A stretch of 5,910 nucleotides of DNA. Source: Euryarchaeota archaeon UBA443. GTDB lineage: Archaea > Thermoplasmatota > Poseidoniia > Poseidoniales > Poseidoniaceae. The first letter of the stretch is position 1. Each line of letters opens with the position of its first letter. The notes under the pieces were generated by a model. It saw only the letters and a list, made by a program, of their open reading frames with translations. It was not told where the DNA came from and made no database searches. Below, in pieces: positions 1 through 5,910 of the stretch. The translations under genes were made by a program, and so were the position numbers. The stretch spans positions 1 through 5,910 of the forward strand of contig DAKS01000008.1 of the NCBI GenBank assembly GCA_002499195.1. Direction: 5' to 3'.

Positions 1-10
1 TTTAAATTTC

Positions 11-310
11 ATGGCTGAACAAAAAGAGGCACCAGATTCTGAAGATTTTTCTTTTGAAGGATATCAAGAGGCAATTGATGAATACAACGATAGCGTTCAA
101 AACTTGGAGGCAATATCTTCTCTATTCATGTTGTTCGGTACGATAGGTCTTGGGGCTGGTTTGTTTTTCTATGCTGCAGAAGCTTCATCACACTTACCAG
201 ATTATGCTCGTGCAGCATTGATGCTCGGAGCAATGTATTACTTGGTGCGAATGGCAACATCTGAAATTTCAATTGTCGATATGCTCACACTATTTGGATC
301 AATATCGTGA
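11..310 (+). CDS. Small two-helix membrane protein, unknown function
   Basis: I do not recognise this 99-residue protein. The first 35 residues are strongly acidic and hydrophilic, with many Glu and Asp. Two hydrophobic segments follow, at about residues 37-56 (rich in Gly, Phe and Leu) and 67-83, joined by a short loop containing His and Pro. The last 15 residues are moderately hydrophobic and could lie along the membrane surface. There is no cysteine, no signal-peptide cleavage pattern and no catalytic motif. The start is uncertain: only ten AT-rich bases precede the ATG, no Shine-Dalgarno sequence is visible, and no in-frame stop separates it from the window edge. The gene could therefore begin further upstream or be leaderless. 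It is the only plus-strand gene and converges on the nuclease-like gene, with six bases between the stop codons. The reading frame, clean stop and membrane pattern make it likely to be real. It may be a small accessory membrane subunit, but nothing here shows a partner. Confidence 0.72.
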   Translation: MAEQKEAPDSEDFSFEGYQEAIDEYNDSVQNLEAISSLFMLFGTIGLGAGLFFYAAEASSHLPDYARAALMLGAMYYLVRMATSEISIVDMLTLFGSIS

Positions 311-336
311 ATTTTTTCATTCACACATCAATGTGA
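307..336. terminator. Compact bidirectional terminator region between convergent genes
   Basis: The junction of the two convergent genes holds two mutually exclusive inverted repeats. GTGAAT (307-312) pairs with ATTCAC (319-324) around a six-base loop. TCACA (321-325) pairs with TGTGA (332-336). A run of six T (312-317) lies just after the plus-strand stop codon and within the first hairpin. Archaeal RNA polymerase can stop at short oligo-T tracts without a hairpin, so the T run would serve the plus-strand gene. The minus strand has no T run after its stop, so for that direction only the hairpins could contribute. The stems are short (5-6 bp), so the call is tentative. Confidence 0.4.
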
Positions 337-1237
337 GTTGTTCTGCCTTTGCATTTTCATAGCCATGTCTCGATGGACACATGAATCGAACATTGCAATG
401 CATGCAAGATCGATATGTATCAGCCAATGGAACTTTTGTCAAATCGTTGTTCTTGTTTACGTTTGAAAATGAAGTTTCCATATGCTTGATGTCCTGATGA
501 ACGAGATCCAATGCCTGCTTGACCTGTTTTGCAACAGGCTTGGTTTTGTGGATGTACCATTTTCGTCGTTCCAGTGTGAACTGGATAACTGTTGAATCAG
601 CATTGCCATACAATTGAAGCAGAGATGCCTGATTAATTCTCTCATATGCAGATAGCCTCCCATAGAGATGTAACTTGACTAGTGTTGTCCCGTTCTTTCC
701 ATGATGAATTAAATCGGGTGAGCAATACAATCGAACCTTCTGCTTTACGATAGAATTTGTTGGCTCCTTTCTTTCTATAGAACCATCACTTAGAAGTTCT
801 AACATGACCTTATGCTGAAGAATGTTAATGCAAATTTCAACTCCCATCTTGATAAGATGATCTTCAGGATAAGTAATTTGGAAAAACGATGAATCTAAAT
901 CATAATTTTGTAAACTCTCAATTATTTTATTGCGGCCAAGTATTGCTCTTGTGTAGTCCTTTTTGAATCGAACACGAATAAGTCCTTGCGACCATACGGT
1001 TCCATTGGTATAATCTTCAACATAATCAAGCACGACATCGCGTATGGTTTGATGCATGAGAATCCAAGGCGTTTGAATCCGAAAAGCTTCAGAAAGCAAT
1101 TGTCCTTGCGGATGATTGCTCGAGATTTGGGCTAGTCCATAGCGCAATACAAATGCCCTAGAACAGCGCTGCAGCAAGTTGATTCTGGTATTTGACCAAG
1201 TCGGTTGATACGGGAACATATTCCGTAAAGATTGCAT
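317..1237 (-). CDS. PD-(D/E)XK nuclease-like protein with Cas4/AddB-type iron-sulfur cysteines, possibly catalytically inactive
   Basis: The protein has 306 residues counted from the ATG at 1237. A TTG immediately upstream (1240) would add one residue. A purine-rich GAAGAGGG lies a few bases before the start, 20 bp after the preceding gene's stop, which suggests translation within an operon. The layout matches the Cas4/AddB/RecB-like nuclease family. An N-terminal serine/threonine-led helix ends in a cysteine (W14-S-N-T through C25, then R-A-F-V-L-R-Y). It is followed by a motif I-like histidine in W-I-L-M-H62, a Ser-Pro-Asp at 173-175 (motif II), and a C-terminal C278-x2-C281-x5-C287-P. In the family these four cysteines bind a 4Fe-4S cluster that pins the fold together. 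The strand that should carry the D/E-x-K motif (about 183-195) has no acidic residue, reading T-L-V-K-L-H, and the following Q-x3-Y motif is not clean. The iron-sulfur fold is thus well supported, while nuclease activity is doubtful. The protein has no membrane segment and is presumably cytoplasmic and DNA- or RNA-binding. There is no cas gene or helicase beside it. Confidence 0.8.
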   Translation of the reverse strand: MQSLRNMFPYQPTWSNTRINLLQRCSRAFVLRYGLAQISSNHPQGQLLSEAFRIQTPWILMHQTIRDVVLDYVEDYTNGTVWSQGLIRVRFKKDYTRAILGRNKIIESLQNYDLDSSFFQITYPEDHLIKMGVEICINILQHKVMLELLSDGSIERKEPTNSIVKQKVRLYCSPDLIHHGKNGTTLVKLHLYGRLSAYERINQASLLQLYGNADSTVIQFTLERRKWYIHKTKPVAKQVKQALDLVHQDIKHMETSFSNVNKNNDLTKVPLADTYRSCMHCNVRFMCPSRHGYENAKAEQLTLMCE

Positions 1238-1257
1238 CAACCCTCTTCAATGATTCT

Positions 1258-3606
1258 CTAGAATACACCGATCGACATTATTGCAAGAACACCATTGGTG
1301 GTTGCCCATATGCTGATCGGAATAAGAACAAGTCCCATGAAACGAGCGAATGTATCAGCGCCAACACGACCGAAGATGTTTGAGAACGGCCCTCCCCACG
1401 ATGCAATAAATCGCAGAATGAGAATTGCTAGTCCTGCCATCAGAACGTTTCCAAGAAGCAGAAGTATCGCAAAGAAAATTCCCATTCCTCCGTTAAGTGC
1501 AGCAGCACCAACGCCCTGTGCCACTAAACCAGGATCTGCCATCCAAGACAACCATCCTATGAAGATACCAAGGAATACATCGCGTTGCATGTCTTTTTTA
1601 GGCCGCCAAGCTTGAAAAGATTCGGGCATTCGACCATGAATGAATGATCCCAAGAAATCGGCTTCGAATGGTGCTCCTCTTCGTAACGTCATTGCACACA
1701 TAAAGACGAACCATAGGAGAATAATCACTGAAACAATGTGGGAAATTGATGTGCTGACAGGGAGTATGCTGAGAAGGAGAGCCGGAAGGTGAACCAACAA
1801 AGCACCCAATCCGCCAGCAAGGACAATGCTTGCCCAAAGTGCTCCTGGTGGCAAAGGTTCCTCCGGCTTTGTCCATCCTTGACGAGGAAGTGCAAGGAAC
1901 ACTAGGAACAAACCAGTTGGGAAGAGAATTGAGAAGTAGGTTCCAAGACTTGTTGGGCCACCTCCATCAATTGCTTCAATTGCATCATTCATGGCCTTTG
2001 CACCACCAGTCGGTGATTGACTCCATGTTACATGCATACTCTTGTCAACAATGACCAAGGAATCTGCGTTTCCAGTTGGTGAGGTTGAAACGAATTCTTG
2101 ATTGTAATCCAGAACTATTGGCCAACTGCTGTTGATGGATGAACGGTAGGCATCTACATCGCTCATCATTGAATCGTCTCCAATCACGATTTGAACAACA
2201 GCGACATCATCGCGTTGACCGAGCAATAAACCAAGCTCATTGGCCTGATCTTGAGCAGATTCAGAGCCGGGAGCAATTACTCCAATGGCTAAAACTTTGG
2301 AGTCACCCATCAATTCTGAGAGAGTTATAAATTCTGCACCATTCGACTTTAATTCAGCATCAACCAACAAAGCGTTATCATTGAGTTGCGCTTCAGTATT
2401 GAGATTGTTTTGGGAAAACCCAACAGGGAGCATCAATAGCATCATCAACAACAAGGCGATAAGGATGGGTAGAGGAAGAGGGTCTTCCGCATTGAATCCC
2501 TTGTATACAAAGCCGATGAAACATACAATCGTCGATAAACTCAACCACAATCCTGCACTTGCAAAACCATCGGATTCTGAATATACTTCAAAGCGAATGA
2601 TACCGAAAGCATGGCAATCTGCATTAGGATTGCCACTCGTTGTTTTGACACAAACTTCGAGATTAGAAGTTCCCTTTTGCAAGACTGCTTTACCCGTCCA
2701 TATCCATGCTGTTTCATTATTTCCAAGGCTACGTTCCATTCTAATTCGGCCGATCGAACTTTCCATTACCATGTCTCGATCACGATTTGTCTTCTCATCA
2801 TCATCAAGCGGTCCACGTAGAACCCAAGAAACAGATGGGTCTCCATTGCCGTCAATGAGAACATCATCGACACCCCATGGAAGAATTGGGAGGAATTCGA
2901 TGTGTGCTCGGCGAGATGAATCTATACGAATACTTGCAGATGGCTCGTAGACCTTTCCGGTCATGATTATTCCACCTGCATTGGTTTCGAATCCACCCCA
3001 TTGCACACGGGCGAGAGTCCCTTCACACAGATGTTCAGCGCTTAGCGAAATTGAGAATGTATCTCCTGCACTCAAGTCGATATCCATCATGACGATATCG
3101 CCAGAGAAATTCATTGGATCGTTTGAAGCAACAGTTTCAAGAATGTGAGTTTTCGTTGACTCGTAGACTTGTGTTCCTGAGATACTGACAGTCATCAACA
3201 ACGTCGTTGAATCTTCACCTGGTGTAAATGGGTTGCTTGGATTGGAACACTGAGTCGGTTGAGCAAAACCAGCTTGCGGAACAAGATATGCACTAAAGTA
3301 GGTTGACATGTTGATGGTACCTTTCATTGAATTAACAATTGGCTCGGATGTCAACGAGAAAATGGGCATCATCCCAGCGTTCGGTCCAACGTCTTGGAAT
3401 GCGAGGGTTGCGTCCGGTCTTTCCCGTTGAAGAACAGATGTTTCAGCATCTTCTCCCTCGACATAGAGTCGTTGCTCAATGTCCATCTCCCACTCAACAT
3501 AGCCGGGTTCATAGGTGACATTGTCAATACCTTGAACGGTTGTAAGCGCAATTCCTGAGAAAAACAACGCCATGAGCAACACGGCTATTACGTGGCGATG
3601 GCGCAT
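1258..3606 (-). CDS. Large exported multi-pass membrane protein with cysteine-less thioredoxin-like domain
   Basis: The protein has 782 residues counted from the ATG at 3606. That start gives a typical signal or anchor: M-R-H-R-H then a hydrophobic stretch to about residue 25. A GTG at 3675 would add 23 residues and overlap the DUF92 gene by 28 bp. Neither start has a clear Shine-Dalgarno sequence. Residues 27-347 look like an outside, beta-rich region with four cysteines (120, 194, 319, 331) that could form two disulfides. Two membrane segments follow (about 349-370 and 379-397). Next comes a soluble domain at 423-547 with the TlpA/peroxiredoxin-like order: F-I-T-L-S-E-L entry, hydrophobic strand, A-P-G-S-E-S-A where the CxxC would be, D-V-A-V-V-Q-I-V strand, and a late V-I-V-D-K strand. 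Both redox cysteines are absent (Ser448, Ala451). The C-terminal third (554-782) has about six more membrane segments. NxS/T sequons at 29, 99, 166, 297 and 492 all fall in predicted outside parts. I do not recognise the full architecture. A sensing, scaffold or transport-accessory role is possible but unproven. Confidence 0.85.
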   Translation of the reverse strand: MRHRHVIAVLLMALFFSGIALTTVQGIDNVTYEPGYVEWEMDIEQRLYVEGEDAETSVLQRERPDATLAFQDVGPNAGMMPIFSLTSEPIVNSMKGTINMSTYFSAYLVPQAGFAQPTQCSNPSNPFTPGEDSTTLLMTVSISGTQVYESTKTHILETVASNDPMNFSGDIVMMDIDLSAGDTFSISLSAEHLCEGTLARVQWGGFETNAGGIIMTGKVYEPSASIRIDSSRRAHIEFLPILPWGVDDVLIDGNGDPSVSWVLRGPLDDDEKTNRDRDMVMESSIGRIRMERSLGNNETAWIWTGKAVLQKGTSNLEVCVKTTSGNPNADCHAFGIIRFEVYSESDGFASAGLWLSLSTIVCFIGFVYKGFNAEDPLPLPILIALLLMMLLMLPVGFSQNNLNTEAQLNDNALLVDAELKSNGAEFITLSELMGDSKVLAIGVIAPGSESAQDQANELGLLLGQRDDVAVVQIVIGDDSMMSDVDAYRSSINSSWPIVLDYNQEFVSTSPTGNADSLVIVDKSMHVTWSQSPTGGAKAMNDAIEAIDGGGPTSLGTYFSILFPTGLFLVFLALPRQGWTKPEEPLPPGALWASIVLAGGLGALLVHLPALLLSILPVSTSISHIVSVIILLWFVFMCAMTLRRGAPFEADFLGSFIHGRMPESFQAWRPKKDMQRDVFLGIFIGWLSWMADPGLVAQGVGAAALNGGMGIFFAILLLLGNVLMAGLAILILRFIASWGGPFSNIFGRVGADTFARFMGLVLIPISIWATTNGVLAIMSIGVF

Positions 3607-3647
3607 GACACGCTGAGTGTGAACCAGTTCATGAAGTCGGCGGCTAT

Positions 3648-4409
3648 TTACATCGGTGTTCCCAAGTAGAACCACATCAGTCCAACACCAGCAATAATGG
3701 AGAGTGCGTTAACCGATCCTTTCGTCAGAAACCCTCGATTTTCGAGAACTGCACCGAGTACGCTATCGATTTGACAACCAAGGAAACCTAGGCCTGCAAC
3801 GATTCCTGCGAGTACCATACTATCGCTTACGTTTGATGAGAACATCACCATATTCGCAACTAGGGCACTGATTCCGATCAGAATTCCTCCCAAAGCAGCA
3901 GCAAGTTGTCCATTCGGTGAAAATCCACCATTTACACCCGCTTCACACGGCTTGAGTGTTGTAATCATGCGGACTCTATTATCGAGACATCCTATTTCGC
4001 TGGCCCATGTGTCTGAAGTTGCAACCGCTACTGCTGCAGCAAACATCCACAAACCATTATCCCAGTCCTCGGCGATAAATGCAATAAGTGCAACTAGTGC
4101 GGGCATTCCTCCGTTGGCTGCAACGTTGATCCAACCACGATGTCCATCGGATGATTCATTCAATCCGCGTTCAGTCTTTTCTTCAAATCGCCATTTTGTC
4201 GCTATGTGGCTACTCAATAAGAAACAAAGCAATAACAGCAACCAAGTCCAATGTCCAAGACATCCAACAAAGAAGCCGAGTAAGGCTGCAGCAATGACAC
4301 CATTTTTGTCTAGAATACGGGCCCGTAACGAGGCTGCTACAAGTCCAATGATAAGCATCATCGTGACGACGATGTTACCGGAAACGAAACCACCAGAGGT
4401 GAAATCCAT
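3648..4409 (-). CDS. DUF92 family integral membrane protein (VTE6-like; possible isoprenyl-phosphate kinase)
   Basis: The 253-residue length suits the DUF92 family (Pfam PF01940, TIGR00297). Family landmarks appear in order: L-D-K-N-G-V-I-A-A-A near residues 33-42, the polar loop leading to R91 and A-A-N-G-G at 97-101, A-T-S-D-T-W-A-S-E-I-G at 130-140, G-V-N-G-G-F-S-P-N-G at 158-167, D215-S-V-L-G-A, and a late G-S-V-N-A at 231-235. About six or seven hydrophobic segments separate them. The best studied relative is plant VTE6, which phosphorylates phytyl phosphate. By analogy an archaeal member could act on a prenyl or geranylgeranyl phosphate in lipid or quinone metabolism, but substrate and activity cannot be read here. 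The ATG is preceded by GAGGG with a six-base spacer, the best ribosome-binding site in the window. A TATA-like box lies further upstream. The stop is 41 bp before the ATG of the next gene, or inside that gene if its GTG start is used. Confidence 0.93.
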   Translation of the reverse strand: MDFTSGGFVSGNIVVTMMLIIGLVAASLRARILDKNGVIAAALLGFFVGCLGHWTWLLLLLCFLLSSHIATKWRFEEKTERGLNESSDGHRGWINVAANGGMPALVALIAFIAEDWDNGLWMFAAAVAVATSDTWASEIGCLDNRVRMITTLKPCEAGVNGGFSPNGQLAAALGGILIGISALVANMVMFSSNVSDSMVLAGIVAGLGFLGCQIDSVLGAVLENRGFLTKGSVNALSIIAGVGLMWFYLGTPM

Positions 4410-4466
4410 TGTAAGCCCTCATGTCCGAGCCAAAGTGATTAGTTTTGTTCTTTGCTATGCATATAC
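4410..4466 (-). promoter_or_regulatory. Putative promoter and ribosome-binding site of the DUF92 gene
   Basis: The 86-bp gap after the protease gene is the only sizeable spacer inside the minus-strand cluster. On the minus strand it reads GTATATGC at 4466-4459, a TATA-like box about 50 bases before the start codon. With the usual archaeal TATA-to-start spacing of about 25 bases, transcription would begin near 4435-4438 and leave a leader of under 30 nucleotides. That leader contains GAGGG at 4420-4416, six bases before the ATG. The ribosome-binding site is convincing. The TATA assignment is weaker because no clear purine-rich BRE precedes it and a single AT-rich octamer can occur by chance. 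If real, it allows the downstream three genes to be transcribed separately from prsW. Confidence 0.42.
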
Positions 4467-4495
4467 CTGTTGAGAATGCGATTTTGAAATCTAAT

Positions 4496-5860
4496 CTATT
4501 CCTCCATCGCTGCAGCAATGACAAAGCGTCCAATGATCCAAAGTAGGGTAATGAGGATGGCTATCCAAGTCAGATCCAATACAAGGCCGACAACAGGATC
4601 GACACTTCTTGCGACATACGACATCAAAACAGAACTTCCATTCCAAAATGCATGTCCAAACATTGCGATACCGAGCATTACAGGCAACGAGGTAGGGAGT
4701 TGTAGATTCGACGATTTTGAAAACAAGGAATTCCGCATATATTGTTCTGGATTCATGTATGGGTTGCTTGTTTCTGCAGCCAATGGATTAACAAGATCCC
4801 ATTGCTTTACATCTGGAATTTGGTTTGGTTGTTTTCTTTGTTCAAGTATATGTCCGATTGCATAACCACTGCATGCAGTCCACAGGGCGTGTCCGGGAAT
4901 CGAACCAATGCCTCTTACAACCGTCGTAAATCCATAAGATACCGCCATCAATTCTCCTGCAAACAGACTAATCAAAATGTACTGCAAGTTCTCAAGAAGA
5001 GCAAAACCGAGGCCAACAGTGAATCCAACTTGGAAGCCCCTCTTCTTTGAGTCGATTAAACCAGCGAGCGAAAAGACGGCCAATGCTTTACAGATTTCTT
5101 CACCTACAGGTGCTGAAATGATGACGGTAATGTTCTCAATCAGTGTATAGGATGCTTGTCCACCAGAGATAAACAGTACGGCACCTGGTGCGATGAAGGA
5201 ATTGATAATGAGTGCAGGGAATGTCGAGAGCATTCCTGCAATAAGCATCGCTTCGCCCTGTTGTCGAGTTGTAGACAAATGAAATCGCGATGATGAAAAG
5301 CTCCACCAAGCAAAGACAGGGGTTGAGAAGCCGACTAACCATGCTGGAATTGCTACAAACAATGCAAGGAGAATATATCCTATGTTTGAGGAATCTATCA
5401 AAAGTGGAGCGAATGCAATCGATGAGATTATGACCCCACCTAGAAACAACATCCACAAATGTTTGGCAACAGGAACGCGAAGTGGATGTCTTGATCGAAT
5501 GATGAATTGTCGGATTCGTGTTGGTACAGGGGTTTGAAGGATTTTCGAATTTGGAAGCGAATGAACATGTTGACCTTGCATAGTCGGTTCTGCAATGATC
5601 AGATGTTCGAGTTTCGGTCTTCGCATGAACAAAAGGAGTACAACCAGTGGTGCGGAACAAAGTGTGCCTGCGATAATCAGTGCACCATCAAGTGGACCAA
5701 AATCACCATCGAGATCCCCATCAAGGAATCCGGCTGCAATCAAAATGATGAATTGAGCGAGAACCCACAACAGAATAACAATACCTAGCATCCTTGCGAC
5801 GCTACTCCATCTTGATTCAGATTGCAGGTGCGATGTTGAGGATTCAATAGACCCCTGCAT
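4496..5860 (-). CDS. prsW: PrsW family intramembrane metalloprotease
   Basis: The protein has 454 residues counted from the ATG at 5860. A TTG at 5875, four bases after an AGGT, would add five. The PrsW signature motifs are all present: E254-E255-I-C-K258, F286-A-L-L-E290-N291, H324 in a G-H-A-L-W helix, and H403-A-F-W-N407. In this family the glutamates and histidines form the metal site within the membrane, so the enzyme should be active. Known members cut membrane proteins such as the anti-sigma factor RsiW in Bacillus. Archaea lack such sigma factors, so the substrate here is unknown. About ten hydrophobic segments are visible. At over 450 residues it is about twice the size of Bacillus PrsW. 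The extra length is an N-terminal part with about four membrane helices and a basic soluble stretch (80-135), plus a roughly 55-residue polar loop (338-391) between the two histidine helices. The first loop carries a D-G-D-L-D-G-D acidic run at 47-53. The bases upstream of 5882 may hold the end of another gene. Confidence 0.93.
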   Translation of the reverse strand: MQGSIESSTSHLQSESRWSSVARMLGIVILLWVLAQFIILIAAGFLDGDLDGDFGPLDGALIIAGTLCSAPLVVLLLFMRRPKLEHLIIAEPTMQGQHVHSLPNSKILQTPVPTRIRQFIIRSRHPLRVPVAKHLWMLFLGGVIISSIAFAPLLIDSSNIGYILLALFVAIPAWLVGFSTPVFAWWSFSSSRFHLSTTRQQGEAMLIAGMLSTFPALIINSFIAPGAVLFISGGQASYTLIENITVIISAPVGEEICKALAVFSLAGLIDSKKRGFQVGFTVGLGFALLENLQYILISLFAGELMAVSYGFTTVVRGIGSIPGHALWTACSGYAIGHILEQRKQPNQIPDVKQWDLVNPLAAETSNPYMNPEQYMRNSLFSKSSNLQLPTSLPVMLGIAMFGHAFWNGSSVLMSYVARSVDPVVGLVLDLTWIAILITLLWIIGRFVIAAAMEE

Positions 5861-5910
5861 GGATATACGAGCCAACTGGACCTACATGAACAATGGGTTG
5901 GCAGAGGGTA

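Noticed and set aside
1..10. TTTAAATTT before the first gene as a TATA box
   Set aside because: It directly abuts the start codon, too close for a promoter element, which would lie about 25 bases ahead of the transcript start. The real upstream region is outside the window.
317..1237. Reading the nuclease-like gene as a CRISPR Cas4
   Set aside because: The cysteine layout fits, but there is no repeat-spacer array and no cas1, cas2 or other cas gene in the window, and the active-site strand is degenerate.
2285..2950. Plus-strand open frame of 221 codons opposite the large membrane protein gene
   Set aside because: It lies wholly antisense to a gene with clear signal peptide, membrane helices and domain pattern. 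Its own product is Ser/Arg/Pro rich with no domain or membrane logic, as expected for a shadow frame.
3952..4473. Plus-strand open frame of 173 codons opposite the DUF92 gene
   Set aside because: The minus strand carries the intact DUF92 signature over the same bases. The plus frame shows no recognisable motif.
4285..4523. A 15-base direct repeat GCTGCAGCAATGACA at 4285-4299 and 4509-4523
   Set aside because: Both copies lie in the coding sequence of membrane proteins rich in Ala codons. There is no third copy, no flanking symmetry and no mobile element, so coincidence is the simpler explanation.
5136..5660. Minus-strand open frame of 174 codons inside prsW in another frame
   Set aside because: It overlaps the conserved prsW frame, and its product is rich in Cys, Ser, Thr and His without family features, so it is a frame-shifted shadow.

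Overview
The window most resembles a chromosomal segment of an uncultured archaeon, with marine Group II Euryarchaeota (Poseidoniales) or a relative as the best guess. This rests on indirect signs. There is a DUF92 membrane protein of the kind common in archaea. The largest gene encodes an exported membrane protein whose N-glycosylation sequons all fall in predicted outside segments. A short oligo-T run lies between convergent genes, and a TATA-like box lies upstream of a Shine-Dalgarno start. No rRNA, tRNA or other taxonomic marker is present, so the assignment is an inference.

Layout: a small plus-strand gene (11-310) for a two-helix membrane protein of unknown function runs into the end of a minus-strand cluster, with only six bases between the two stop codons. 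Read in transcription order (right to left), the cluster has four genes. First is a PrsW-family intramembrane metalloprotease (about 5860 to 4496). Second is a DUF92 integral membrane protein related to plant VTE6 (4409 to 3648). Third is a large exported multi-pass membrane protein carrying a thioredoxin-like domain without its cysteines (3606 or 3675 to 1258). Fourth is a soluble protein with the outline of a PD-(D/E)XK nuclease of the Cas4/AddB type, which keeps the four iron-sulfur cysteines but appears to lack part of the active site (1237 to 317). The last three genes are tightly packed (41 bp or overlapping, then 20 bp) and are probably cotranscribed. An 86-bp gap before the DUF92 gene holds a possible promoter, so prsW may be a separate or partly separate unit.

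How the genes work together is not evident from the sequence. Three of the four cluster products are membrane proteins: a protease, a possible isoprenoid-phosphate kinase relative and a large surface-facing protein. An envelope role is therefore reasonable for that part. The nuclease-like protein does not obviously fit. Two of the proteins keep a recognisable enzyme fold while key catalytic residues seem to be missing, which is the most notable feature of the window. There is no mobile element, CRISPR array or RNA gene, and no gene-free stretch longer than about 90 bases.
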